64,000 nt of DNA from Aquisediminimonas profunda (GCF_019443285.1 NZ_CP080327.1:1732001-1796000); one strand, 5' to 3'; shown: positions 52,060 to 60,592, counted from the stretch's first letter. Notes: generated by a model from the sequence alone, not told the origin. Program-made: numbers and translations.

Positions 52060-52938
52060 ATGCCGTTGTCCCATTTTTCCTTGGCATTGGCCGTGATGGC
52101 AGTCTGGGGCAGCAACTTTGTTGTCATCAAAACCGCGTTGCAGCATTTGACGCCACTATTGCTTGCGGCATTGCGCTTTACATTTGCATTCTTCCCGCTT
52201 GCTTTCTTTCTCAAGCGGCCTGCGGTTTCACTGGGCAATCTGGCGAGTTACGGGCTGCTTATCGGTGTCGGCCAGTTCGGGTTGCTGTTTATTGCGATGC
52301 GGCACGATATCACTCCTGGCCTTGCATCGCTGGTGGTGCAGGTCCAGGTATTTTTCACAATCGGCTTTTCGATGCGCATGACTGGCGAACATGTTCATCG
52401 ATTCCAGTTTGTAGCGCTCCTGCTGGCCATCGCAGGCATTGGAATGATCGCGACACATGCTGAAGGGAGTGCGACCGCACTGGGGCTTTTTCTGGTGATC
52501 GGTGCGGCAATGAGCTGGGCAGGCGGCAATATCGTTTCGCGTGCCGCGGGGCAGGTCAATATGTTGTCCTATGTCGTCTGGGCGAGCATTTTCGCCGTGC
52601 CCCCATTGTTTCTTTTGTCGTTCCTGTTCGAAGGTTGGCCAGCAATGCAAGCTGGCGTCCAAGATGCCGACATGATGACTTGGGCTGCTGTCCTCTGGCA
52701 ATCCGTCGGGAATACGATGTTTGGCTATGCTGCCTGGGGCTGGCTGCTGTCGCGACATCCCGCAGCAACGATAACGCCGATGGCACTGCTTGTGCCAGTC
52801 TTCGGAATAGGTGCATCGGCGCTGTTGCTGGGCGAAGCTTTGCCAGCATGGAAGCTCCTCGCGGCTGCACTGGTTATGTCTGGCCTAGCAGTCGGTTTGC
52901 TATGGCCGCGCTATACAGCAATGAGGCGATTTCAATGA
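52060..52938 (+). CDS. DMT superfamily transporter (EamA domains) 2
   Basis: This 292-residue EamA exporter is close to the O-acetylserine/cysteine exporter type. It has AVMAVWGSNFVVIKTALQHL at the start and PMALLVPVFGIGASALLLGE at the end. The ATG at 52060 has GAAGG six bases upstream. A GTG at 52036 overlapping the previous stop (GTGA) is an alternative that would add eight residues. Two EamA genes in tandem may act independently or together. It overlaps the next gene by four bases. Confidence 0.87.
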   Translation: MPLSHFSLALAVMAVWGSNFVVIKTALQHLTPLLLAALRFTFAFFPLAFFLKRPAVSLGNLASYGLLIGVGQFGLLFIAMRHDITPGLASLVVQVQVFFTIGFSMRMTGEHVHRFQFVALLLAIAGIGMIATHAEGSATALGLFLVIGAAMSWAGGNIVSRAAGQVNMLSYVVWASIFAVPPLFLLSFLFEGWPAMQAGVQDADMMTWAAVLWQSVGNTMFGYAAWGWLLSRHPAATITPMALLVPVFGIGASALLLGEALPAWKLLAAALVMSGLAVGLLWPRYTAMRRFQ

Positions 52939-53414
52939 CATTATCTATTCGCGCAGCCAAGAAAGACGACATTGGCCTGATCTTTCGATTTATCTGTGAC
53001 CTAGCCGAGTATGAAAGGCTTCGACACGAGGTTTATGCTGATGTCGATATGCTTGGCCAATATCTTTTCGGACAGCGCCCGATGGCGGAAGTGCTCATTG
53101 GTGAAATCGATGGCGTGCCAAAGGGCTTCGCGCTCTTCTTCCATAACTTCTCTACGTTCGAGGGGAGACCCGGGCTTTATCTTGAAGATCTGTTCGTCGA
53201 TCCCGAGGCGCGTGGATCGGGCCTGGGCAAGGCTCTCCTCTCTCGCCTTGCCCGGATTGCGCTCGACCGCGGCTGCGCGCGCTTCGAGTGGGCGGTGCTC
53301 GACTGGAATGAACCCGCGATTGCATTTTATAGATCAATCGGGGCAAGGCCTATGGATGAATGGACAGTGCAGCGCCTTGATGGCGAAGCGCTGAAGCAGT
53401 TGGCGGAACAATGA
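52935..53414 (+). CDS. GNAT acetyltransferase, diamine acetyltransferase-like
   Basis: This 159-residue GNAT protein has IRAAKKDDIGLIFRFICDLA, EYERL, YLEDLFVDPEARGSGLGKAL (acetyl-CoA loop) and CARFEWAVLDWNEPAIAFYR. The EYE and YLEDL features resemble the spermidine/spermine acetyltransferase (SSAT) subgroup, but the substrate is not shown. The start and stop both overlap neighbours by four bases (ATGA), tying it to the EamA exporter and chorismate mutase. Confidence 0.9.
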   Translation: MTLSIRAAKKDDIGLIFRFICDLAEYERLRHEVYADVDMLGQYLFGQRPMAEVLIGEIDGVPKGFALFFHNFSTFEGRPGLYLEDLFVDPEARGSGLGKALLSRLARIALDRGCARFEWAVLDWNEPAIAFYRSIGARPMDEWTVQRLDGEALKQLAEQ

Positions 53415-53722
53415 TCAAAGACCCTGAAGATTGCATGACAATGGCGGACGTCAGGGCCGGCGTCGACAAGGTTGATGAGGCTCTCGTCTCCCTTCTGGCC
53501 CGGCGCTTTGGCTATATGGCCGCGGCCGCGCGCATAAAGTCCGATCGCGCACAGGTGCGTGATGAAACGCGCAAGGCTCAAGTTATTGCCAATGCGCAGC
53601 GGAAGGCGCGCGATGCGGGTATCCCCGAACCCCTTGTCGCGGCTCTGTGGGAGACGTTGGTCGAAAGCTCAATCAGTTATGAAACAGTGTTGTTCGATCA
53701 AAAGTCGATGACCTCAGCCTGA
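53411..53722 (+). CDS. Chorismate mutase, AroQ type
   Basis: This 103-residue all-alpha chorismate mutase (EC 5.4.99.5) leads chorismate to prephenate for Phe and Tyr. ADVRAGVDKVDEALVSLLAR supplies the first conserved Arg, AARIKS the Lys and RDETRKAQVIAN the second Arg region. It may alternatively be an isochorismate lyase-like paralogue. It overlaps the acetyltransferase by four bases, and its last 9 bases overlap the convergent hydrolase. Confidence 0.88.
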   Translation: MIKDPEDCMTMADVRAGVDKVDEALVSLLARRFGYMAAAARIKSDRAQVRDETRKAQVIANAQRKARDAGIPEPLVAALWETLVESSISYETVLFDQKSMTSA

Positions 53723-54475
53723 AGCGGCTTCAGCCAGCAGCGCAACGGTCTCATCCAGCGCTGTGATCATGGCCATATGGCCGGTCTCGATGCGGCGGGC
53801 CGTCCATTGCGGCCCATAGGTGCCTGCCACCACTTCCCTATGGTGTGCCACAAATGGCGTGCCCGGCATCGGCGGATTGTCACAGACAATATAAGTCGAA
53901 GGTATCTGCGGTCGACCGTTTGCAAGGGGCAGGGGTTCGACAAAACTTGAAAGCGGCTGCTCTGTCATGTTGCGCAAGTCCCACTCGCGCAATTCCGGGG
54001 TCGCCAAATGGAGTCCAACCAGTTCGGCAGGTGGCGGGGCAATCCATTCGCCGTCCTTGGCCTGAGATTCGAGCGAACGACGCAGGCGGTCCATTGCCTC
54101 CGAACTGGCACCCGGCGCGCATGTAACGACTGACTGGCCATCATTGGGTGCAAAGGCATCGAGATAGACCAGCCGCTTGATGCGGTCTGGCAGCCGGTCT
54201 GCCACACCTGTGATGACCATTCCGCCAAAGCTGTGACCGACCAACACAACGTCTTGCAATTCTTCGGTTTCGATAACGGCGGCAACGTCTCTGATGAAGG
54301 TTTGCAGCCCTTGATATGCAGCGCGGAGATGTTTCTTGGCCCCGAGCCCGGTCAGCGTTGGAGTATGGACCAGGGCACCGCGAGCGCGCAGCCGCGCCGC
54401 GACATCGCGCCAGCACCAACCACCGTGCCATGCCCCGTGGACGAGGACGAAAGTCTGACCATTGAGGTTTGTCAT
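53714..54475 (-). CDS. Alpha/beta hydrolase, salicylate esterase/hydroxynitrile lyase-like
   Basis: This 253-residue hydrolase has FVLVHGAWHGGWCWRDVAAR (oxyanion HG), the nucleophile elbow in VLVGHSFGGMVITGVADR, and a C-terminal RRIETGHMAMITALDET with the catalytic His. This arrangement is that of the plant MES/hydroxynitrile lyase-like subgroup, common in bacteria with unknown substrates. It overlaps ppa by four bases and is translated downstream of it. Confidence 0.87.
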   Translation of the reverse strand: MTNLNGQTFVLVHGAWHGGWCWRDVAARLRARGALVHTPTLTGLGAKKHLRAAYQGLQTFIRDVAAVIETEELQDVVLVGHSFGGMVITGVADRLPDRIKRLVYLDAFAPNDGQSVVTCAPGASSEAMDRLRRSLESQAKDGEWIAPPPAELVGLHLATPELREWDLRNMTEQPLSSFVEPLPLANGRPQIPSTYIVCDNPPMPGTPFVAHHREVVAGTYGPQWTARRIETGHMAMITALDETVALLAEAASG

Positions 54476-55008
54476 GCGCCTTCCTTTTGGGCCCGTTCAA
54501 TGCACTCGACTATGATGCGCTTGGCGGTTTCGGCGTCGCCCCATCCCTTGAGTTTTGCCCATTTGCCGGGCTCGAGATCCTTGTAGTGCTGGAAGAAGTG
54601 CTCGATCTGCTGTGTCACGATCGGCGGCAGGTCATCATGCCCGCCAATTTCCGAATAATAGGGGAAGGTCGTATCAACAGGGACAGTGATCAGCTTTTCA
54701 TCGCCACCCTTGTCATCTTCCATGAGAAGGACACCAACCGGGCGCACCCGGATGACGGCACCGGGCACGATTGGAGAGCGGGCGATCACCAAGGCATCCA
54801 GCGGATCGCCATCTTCACCCAGCGTATGCGGAACAAAGCCGTAATTCGCAGGATAGCGCATCGATGTGTGCAGGATGCGGTCGACGAACAAAGCGCCTGA
54901 AGCCTTGTCGATCTCATATTTCACCGGCTCCCCACCGATGGGCACTTCGATCAGGACGTTGATACTTTCAGGGGGGTTGTCGCCCGCCGGGATTAGTTCG
55001 ATTCTCAT
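54472..55008 (-). CDS. ppa: Inorganic pyrophosphatase
   Basis: This 178-residue soluble family I pyrophosphatase (EC 3.6.1.1) hydrolyses pyrophosphate. The metal site is GEDGDPLDALVIARSP; EVPIGGEPVKYEIDKASGAL and RYPANYGFVPHTLGEDG are typical. The start is ATG at 55008, with GGGAG upstream; a longer reading to 55035 adds nine unconserved residues. The stop overlaps the hydrolase start (ATGA). It may have its own promoter in the 86 bases before it, or be served by the upstream minus-strand genes. Confidence 0.95.
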   Translation of the reverse strand: MRIELIPAGDNPPESINVLIEVPIGGEPVKYEIDKASGALFVDRILHTSMRYPANYGFVPHTLGEDGDPLDALVIARSPIVPGAVIRVRPVGVLLMEDDKGGDEKLITVPVDTTFPYYSEIGGHDDLPPIVTQQIEHFFQHYKDLEPGKWAKLKGWGDAETAKRIIVECIERAQKEGA

Positions 55009-55094
55009 GGGCGGCTCCCTAGCGGGAATTATCAAACAATTGCAGCCAATATTATTCCGAAGGGATCAACTCAGGAAATCTCGGACGCTTCGGA

Positions 55095-55232
55095 TCAATC
55101 GTAATACCAGCTCAAGCTGCGTCTGCGCCGAGCGCGACGGCGTGCGCGCATGACTAACGCAAATGTAGAAATCATCGCAATGACTGCACCAACGAATATT
55201 GCAGCCAAGATGATCAACGAGTCCGCAGACAT
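55095..55232 (-). CDS. Hidden 45-residue single-helix membrane protein with Arg-rich tail
   Basis: This minus-strand frame has AGGGAA eight bases before its ATG. The protein is one hydrophobic helix (SLIILAAIFVGAVIAMISTF) followed by MRARRRARRRRSLSWYYD. The Arg cluster marks the C-terminus as cytoplasmic by the positive-inside rule. I know of no family for it. It lies between the kdpE-like gene (116 bases upstream) and ppa (86 bases downstream) on the same strand. Small single-helix proteins such as KdpF stabilise potassium transporters, but no sequence likeness to KdpF is claimed. Confidence 0.6.
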   Translation of the reverse strand: MSADSLIILAAIFVGAVIAMISTFALVMRARRRARRRRSLSWYYD

Positions 55233-55348
55233 GTACTTTTCCCTAACGGCGCAATGAGAGTCCTATTTCGCCCAGCCCTATCTAACTGTAAAGGGTTGCA
55301 GTGCAACCAATGCACGTCGGTTCCGTCCCAATTTGGATAAATTTGGAT

Positions 55349-56035
55349 CTACTGACACAACCGGTACCCGACACCTGGTTCATTCCTAATAAATTGGGGG
55401 CGGCTTGGAACGGGTTCCAACTTGAGCCGCAGCGCGCGTGCCGTGACTCGCAAATATTCTATGTCGTCAACATGCGCAGGCCCCCAAATTGCCTTTAGGA
55501 GGTTGGAATGTGTTATGACGCGGCCAGGGCGTGCGGCTAGCGCGGATAGAAGTGCATATTCTTTCGGGGTGAGATGCACCTCAAGCCCGGACTTCTTCAC
55601 CAGCCTAGAGGAAAGGTCGACCTCGACATCTGCAAACATGACACGCGTAAGCTCCTGCTCGGCGTTTTGTGTTCGGCGGAGCGCGGAACGGAGGCGAGCG
55701 AGCAGCTCTTCGGTGTCGAATGGTTTGGTCACATAATCTGTTGCGCCAAGGTCCAGTGCGGCAACCTTTTCGCTTGTCCCATCTCGCGCTGAAATGACAA
55801 TGACTGCACAGGCTGATCCCTTCGTGAGCAATGAAACCAGCTCTAGCCCGTCGCGATCGGGAAGACCGAGGTCTACAAGTGCAGCGACAGGGTGATAAAG
55901 CTCGTTCAAATGTGCCGCCTCGCGAGCCGTCGCCGCTTCAAGCGGCTGATAACCGGAACGTCGTAGCGCCGCACAAAGTAGGCGCCTAATCTGCATTTCG
56001 TCGTCGACAACAAGGACTTGGGTCACTTCATTCAC
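55349..56035 (-). CDS. KdpE-like response regulator (OmpR family)
   Basis: This 228-residue regulator has a receiver domain with phospho-acceptor Asp55 (ALVDLGLPDRDGLELV), acidic pocket DDE and Lys in YVTKPF. An OmpR-type winged helix follows (HLTPKEYALLSALAARPGRV, VDDIEYLRVTARALRLKLE, PGVGYRL). The DYVTKPFDTEELLARLR and YLRVYxxxLRxKLE-like pattern place it with KdpE. It starts with GTG, overlapping the kinase stop (GTGA). No kdpFABC genes are nearby; the adjacent transporter is Kup. Confidence 0.88.
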   Translation of the reverse strand: MNEVTQVLVVDDEMQIRRLLCAALRRSGYQPLEAATAREAAHLNELYHPVAALVDLGLPDRDGLELVSLLTKGSACAVIVISARDGTSEKVAALDLGATDYVTKPFDTEELLARLRSALRRTQNAEQELTRVMFADVEVDLSSRLVKKSGLEVHLTPKEYALLSALAARPGRVITHSNLLKAIWGPAHVDDIEYLRVTARALRLKLEPVPSRPQFIRNEPGVGYRLCQ

Positions 56036-57537
56036 AAACCGGCCTCCTTCAATTCACTTACAAGGTTGGCAGTTGGAAAGTGGATCATGAATTCGGCACC
56101 GTTGCCCTCGCTCCTGTTGCTGCATTGCACGTCGATTCCCAGTGCCTTTGCATATCCCGCCACGATAGCCAGTCCAAGGCCAGTGCCGGGCACTGACGAA
56201 GTACTGATTCCCCTGTTGAATGGCAAAAACACGTCTCTCACTTTGGCGTTGCCTAGCCCCGGACCAGTGTCGCGCACTATCACTGAAAGGCCACCGTCAC
56301 TCATCTCCAGAGCGATTTCGATTGGCCCACCGGGTGGCGAAAATTTACAGGCGTTATCGATAAGATTCACTAAAATGTGATGGAGCAGGCGCTCGTCAGA
56401 GCGAACCAATGGCACTGACGCAGGTATGTCATAGATGATTTCATGATCCGCAGTCTGACGCTTCAGCGCGTCAAGCGCAGACGCGATGGAATCGGCGATT
56501 TCTATCGGCTCAAGGCGCAACGATATCGCTCCGGCGCGAATGCGTGCCAGATCGACCAGGTTTGAAAAAAGCCGTTCAAGTCGGTCAGCGCCCTCGCTCG
56601 CGGCTTGAAGTGCCGTCAAATTGCCCGGCTCATCCTTGAGTGCTGCAAGTCCCGATTTTATGGTTGTAAGGGGTGTTCGCATGTCATGACCAAATGACGC
56701 GAGCAATGCTTCGCGCATCGCATCCTGTTCGGCGCGCGCTTCCAACGTGCGACGAGCCATTGAAATCCCAAATCTTGCAATGGCCTCGCTGCAGCGATCT
56801 GCCATTGCTTGGATGAATGGCAGTCTCGCAAATGAGACCGGGACCAACGTATCCGCTCGCCAAAGTTGGACAAGCAGGGCGCGTTCGCCGTCAATCCTGG
56901 ATGCGAAGAAGAGATTGTCGGCGCTGGACATTATCGGTGTCCCCCGGCCGGCAGCGTCACCATGAGCCAGTGCCCAACGCGCAGCGGCCAGATCAATCGG
57001 GCTCGTTGCTACCAGCTCACCCAATGCCTCATCGGCTTCGGTGACGGTGACAGTGCATTGTGTTTCCGACGCTAGGGCTTCCACGAGGCATTGGCGCATC
57101 GCGCTTTCACTCGTCTGTTTGCCGAGGTTCGCAGTGAGATTCGACAGCGCCTCACTTTCGGCGGCCTTTTGGCGTGCAATGCCTGCTTGGGCTTGGAGGC
57201 GCGCTGCGAAATTGCTGACAGCAAATGCAACGACGAGAAGGATTACAAGTGTGACGACATTATCCGTGTCAGCGATATGGAGCGTGTAACGGGGTGGCAC
57301 GAGGAAGAAATTGAAGGCCAAAGTGGACAATGCCGCTGTGATGAAACCCTGGGACATCCCGTACCGGCCGGAAACCGCAATAACAGGCAGAAGAAACAGA
57401 AAGGCCAGATTGGCGAGGCTCAATTGATCCGAGAGTAACGCGCTAATGCAGGTCACGACGGCGATGGTGGCCGTACTCACCAGCAGCCAGCGGATTGACC
57501 TCAACCCAGTCTGCAATTGCGACTCACTCGCCCTCAT
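56032..57537 (-). CDS. KdpD-like sensor histidine kinase without the N-terminal KdpD/USP domains
   Basis: This 501-residue kinase has the DUF4118 four-helix membrane domain of KdpD (from WLLVSTATIAVVTCISALLS to NVVTLVILLVVAFAVSNFAA). A GAF-like region, HisKA with His284 in ASFGHDMRTPLTTIKSGLAAL, and an ATPase with LVNLIDNACKFSPPGG and GPGLG/GTGLGLAIV follow. E. coli KdpD (894 residues) has an extra N-terminal KdpD and universal-stress-like part of nearly 400 residues that is absent here. It should sense potassium or envelope state through the membrane part. It lies 46 bases after kup. Confidence 0.9.
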   Translation of the reverse strand: MRASESQLQTGLRSIRWLLVSTATIAVVTCISALLSDQLSLANLAFLFLLPVIAVSGRYGMSQGFITAALSTLAFNFFLVPPRYTLHIADTDNVVTLVILLVVAFAVSNFAARLQAQAGIARQKAAESEALSNLTANLGKQTSESAMRQCLVEALASETQCTVTVTEADEALGELVATSPIDLAAARWALAHGDAAGRGTPIMSSADNLFFASRIDGERALLVQLWRADTLVPVSFARLPFIQAMADRCSEAIARFGISMARRTLEARAEQDAMREALLASFGHDMRTPLTTIKSGLAALKDEPGNLTALQAASEGADRLERLFSNLVDLARIRAGAISLRLEPIEIADSIASALDALKRQTADHEIIYDIPASVPLVRSDERLLHHILVNLIDNACKFSPPGGPIEIALEMSDGGLSVIVRDTGPGLGNAKVRDVFLPFNRGISTSSVPGTGLGLAIVAGYAKALGIDVQCSNRSEGNGAEFMIHFPTANLVSELKEAGL

Positions 57538-57583
57538 GATGGCAATATTCCCACCAAAGGTCGTCGCCGTCGATGAGGCAGGT

Positions 57584-59497
57584 TCAAACTTCTACCCTGG
57601 AGCCCATTTCAATCACACGATTGATTGGAATGTTATAGTAAACGGTCGGGTCGGACGCGTTCTTGTGCAAGAAGATGAAGATCAGATCCTGCCAGAATGG
57701 CAGGCCGACATCACGGCTTGGGGATAGCATGTTGCGCCCGACAAAGAAGGATGTACCGCCGCGATCAGACAGAACCTTTCCGGTTCGATAAAGATCGCTC
57801 GGGACGTCCGCGACTTCCATATAACCATAGGTGATTTCCACCTGGCTGAAATTTTCGTCGATGGGCGTGACGGACACCCTTTCGCTTTCGTCCACCCGCG
57901 GCCTGGTGACAGTACGGACGGTCAGGATGATGTTCTGATTGTGGAGAATCCGGTTATGCTTGAGGTTGTGGAGGAGCGCGACAGGAGCAACCTCCGGCTC
58001 AGACGTCAAGAACACTGCTGTCCCCTCGACGCGCCTGGGTGGACGGGCAGAGAGCGCCTTGGCCAGGTCTATCATCCCAACGCTGTTCCAGTGGGTTTCT
58101 CTCGAAAGGAAGATCTTTCCCTTCACCCAGATATGAATCAACAGCCCGATGATTGAGGCGATAACAAGCGGGACCCATCCGCCTTCGACGACGCGCAGGA
58201 TGTTTGCCCCAAAAAAGAAGAGATCTAGCAACAGGAAGGGAGCGATAAATGCCAGAGCAGAGGCAAGGCGCCAATTCCATAGCTTCCAAAGAACAATGAA
58301 GGCAAGGCAGGTGGTGGCGACCATCGTCCCGGTCACAGCAATGCCATAAGCCGCCGCCATGGATGTCGAGGTGCGGAACTGGATGATCAAGACGGCAACA
58401 CCAGCCAAAAGCAGCCAGTTTATGACCGGTACGTAGATCTGGCCGAAATGCTCTTCGCTTGTTTGCAGGATCTTGAGCCGCGGCAGCAAGCCTAGCGAAA
58501 TCGCTTGTTGGGTAAGAGAATAGGCCCCGGTGATCACGGCCTGGCTGGCAATGATCGTTGCTAGAGTGGCGATAACGACGACCCATGGCCGGACTGGTTC
58601 GGGCGCCATCAAGAAGAACCAGTCTGCGTTGGCAAATGTCTTGCCGGCGGCGGTTGCTTCTCCCAACTGCGCAAGCGCAAATGCCCCCTGGCCGAGGTAA
58701 TTCAGCACAAGCGAAGGGAAGACAAGCAGAAACCAGCCGAGTTTGATTGGCAAACGGCCGAAATGACCCATGTCAGCCGTCAAGGCCTCCGCTCCTGTGA
58801 CAGTCAGAAACACCGCCCCAAGGACGAACAGGCCGGTCATGCCATGCTGAAGGAGGAAGCTCACCCCCAAGGACGGATTGAACGCCAACAGGATTGATGG
58901 CGCATCATACAGATGCAGCAAACCGAGCGCGCCAATTGTGAGGAACCAGATCGCGCAAACAGGGCCGAAAAGTCGAGATACATTCGCCGTTCCGCGCGAT
59001 TGGATCGCGAACAGCCCGACTAGAATGGCAAGCGCAATATTCATGATGCTCCGCTCACTCAGCGCCGCATCCAGTCCTGGCAAGGTCCGGAGTCCCTCGA
59101 CCGCCGAAAGAACGGAGAGTGCCGGCGTAATGATAGCATCGCCGTAAAAGAGCGCCGCTCCAACTGCGCCAAGGGCAATGACACTCTTCCACCCTCCGGT
59201 TGCGCGCTTTGCGAGCGCCATCAACGAGAGCACGCCACCTTCACCGTTATTGTCGGCACGCATGAGAAAGGAGACATATTTGACGGTCACCACAAGGATC
59301 AGAGCCCAGATCATGAGGCTGAGGACGCCGAGAATTTCAGCCGCATTGATGCCGCCGCCTGCCGTCTGGCCAAGTGCCTCGCGAAAGGCATAGAGCGGGC
59401 TTGTTCCGATATCTCCGAACACGACACCTACCGCGCCGATTGTCAGTGCGGCCAAGGGCGCTACTTTCGCCTTGCTTGAATCCTGATGGTCGATCAT
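57584..59497 (-). CDS. kup: Kup potassium uptake protein
   Basis: This 637-residue K+/H+ symporter of the KUP/HAK/KT family has twelve expected helices and a soluble C-terminal domain. Diagnostic blocks: GVVFGDIGTSPLYAFREAL, VTVKYVSFLMRADNNGEGGV, ALFYGDAIITPALSVLSAVE and the C-terminal LPFWQDLIFIFLHKNASDP. The start is ATG at 59497 (MIDHQDSSKAKVAPL); ATG 59515 and GTG 59539 are in frame but give an unconserved leader. It heads the kup-kinase-regulator group. Confidence 0.95.
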   Translation of the reverse strand: MIDHQDSSKAKVAPLAALTIGAVGVVFGDIGTSPLYAFREALGQTAGGGINAAEILGVLSLMIWALILVVTVKYVSFLMRADNNGEGGVLSLMALAKRATGGWKSVIALGAVGAALFYGDAIITPALSVLSAVEGLRTLPGLDAALSERSIMNIALAILVGLFAIQSRGTANVSRLFGPVCAIWFLTIGALGLLHLYDAPSILLAFNPSLGVSFLLQHGMTGLFVLGAVFLTVTGAEALTADMGHFGRLPIKLGWFLLVFPSLVLNYLGQGAFALAQLGEATAAGKTFANADWFFLMAPEPVRPWVVVIATLATIIASQAVITGAYSLTQQAISLGLLPRLKILQTSEEHFGQIYVPVINWLLLAGVAVLIIQFRTSTSMAAAYGIAVTGTMVATTCLAFIVLWKLWNWRLASALAFIAPFLLLDLFFFGANILRVVEGGWVPLVIASIIGLLIHIWVKGKIFLSRETHWNSVGMIDLAKALSARPPRRVEGTAVFLTSEPEVAPVALLHNLKHNRILHNQNIILTVRTVTRPRVDESERVSVTPIDENFSQVEITYGYMEVADVPSDLYRTGKVLSDRGGTSFFVGRNMLSPSRDVGLPFWQDLIFIFLHKNASDPTVYYNIPINRVIEMGSRVEV

Positions 59498-59577
59498 CGA
59501 GCTACCACAAATCATTTCAGGTGGCGGCAACAGCCACACATTGGCATAAGAAATCTATGTGAGATGCGGGGAGGCGG

Positions 59578-59594
59578 CGTAAGAATTCCGTAAA
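59578..59594 (-). promoter_or_regulatory. Candidate KdpE-type operator upstream of kup
   Basis: On the minus strand the bases read TTTACG-GAATT-CTTACG, two direct six-base units 11 bases apart (one helical turn), about 80-97 bases before the kup ATG. Direct repeats at this spacing are the normal binding sites of OmpR-family regulators. The E. coli KdpE site, from memory, has TTTATA and TTTACA units at the same spacing. Binding by the adjacent KdpE-like regulator is an inference. Confidence 0.5.
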
Positions 59595-59617
59595 ATTGCT
59601 TTGAAAGTGGAGCCAAG

Positions 59618-60133
59618 ATGACATCCGCCAAAATCGCGATCCGTTCGGCCTGGGTCGAGGACGCGCCCGCTATCGCATCCATTTATGCACATCATGTGCT
59701 GAATGGCACGGCCAGCTTCGATACTGTGCCGCGCACAGAGGCCGAAACGGCTGAGCGGATAAGCTGGATTTCCGGACAGGGCTGGCCATTTGTTGTCGCG
59801 GAATTGGATGGAAAAGTGCTCGGCTATGCCTATGCGACCCAGTTTCGTGATCGACCGGCCTATGCTGCAACATGCGAAAACTCGATCTACCTCCATCCCG
59901 AATGGATCGGTCAGGGCATTGGTCGCTTGCTGCTTACCGAGCTGATCGATCGCGCGCGTGAATGCGGCTTCAAACAGATGATTGCCGTTGTTGGTGGTGG
60001 CGAACCAGCGTCAGTCGGGCTTCACCAAAAACTTGGATTTGAGCATGCCGGGCGGATGAAATCCGTGGGCCACAAGTTCGGTCGCTGGCTCGATACGGTC
60101 TACATGCAATTGCCGCTGAGTGGCGTGTCCTGA
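59618..60133 (+). CDS. GNAT acetyltransferase, phosphinothricin acetyltransferase-like
   Basis: This 171-residue protein resembles the Pat/Bar and MddA subgroup: IRSAWVEDAPAIASIYAHHV, GTASFDTVPRTEAETAERIS, RPAYAATCENSIYLHPEWIG and the acetyl-CoA loop GQGIGRLLLTELIDRA. Such enzymes often acetylate methionine sulfone or sulfoximine-like amino acids rather than the herbicide. It is divergent from kup. Its stop abuts the convergent gene at 60134. Confidence 0.88.
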   Translation: MTSAKIAIRSAWVEDAPAIASIYAHHVLNGTASFDTVPRTEAETAERISWISGQGWPFVVAELDGKVLGYAYATQFRDRPAYAATCENSIYLHPEWIGQGIGRLLLTELIDRARECGFKQMIAVVGGGEPASVGLHQKLGFEHAGRMKSVGHKFGRWLDTVYMQLPLSGVS

Positions 60134-60592
60134 TCAGGCCATATTGAAGGGCAGCATTTTTCTGTAAGTGGCAAGAGGCGGCTTCCCCTCCAAATGGATA
60201 CCGTTCCGGAGCAGGAAGGCATGGCGGACGATCTCGGCCTGCTGCTCAATCCCATATCGCTGGAGTGCCCATCCCGGGCGCAGGGTATAGCCGTAGCGGC
60301 AGAACGGGTGCCTTTTGACAATCAGGTTCACGCCCTGTTGATGCTGCCAGACATGCGCCATTTCGTGGATGAACAGACCCTGACGTTCAATCGGACTTTG
60401 GCAGAAATCGTCGCAATAGAGGGAGCCCTTGGGGCTGAGCCAGAGGTTACCATCCGGAGCCATGGCAACCTGCCGCGGTTGGAACGGCCACCATTTGCGC
60501 GCAAAGACCTTGACCCTTGAATAGTCGATCGCATCGCCAAAGACGCTTCGGGCCAGCACTGTTTCCGCCACCGTCAGGGAACGGCTGCTCAT
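60134..60592 (-). CDS. Zinc-metallopeptidase-like protein ('vgr-related', HExxH)
   Basis: This 152-residue protein has the zinc-binding motif H76-E-M-A-H80 in FIHEMAHVWQHQQGVNL. Around it are NLWLSPKGSLYCDDFCQS and a C-terminal RYGIEQQAEIVRHAFLLRNG that could give the third ligand. Sphingomonad homologues are often labelled 'vgr related' without type VI genes nearby, as here. It resembles DUF4157-like minimal gluzincins. It has no signal peptide. Its ATG overlaps the last base of the copper chaperone stop (TGATG), so the two are coupled. Activity is not shown. Confidence 0.72.
   Translation of the reverse strand: MSSRSLTVAETVLARSVFGDAIDYSRVKVFARKWWPFQPRQVAMAPDGNLWLSPKGSLYCDDFCQSPIERQGLFIHEMAHVWQHQQGVNLIVKRHPFCRYGYTLRPGWALQRYGIEQQAEIVRHAFLLRNGIHLEGKPPLATYRKMLPFNMA

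Noticed and set aside
59618-60133. Herbicide (phosphinothricin) resistance gene
   Set aside because: The likeness is to the broad Pat/MddA subgroup; most chromosomal members act on other amino acids, so resistance is not claimed.
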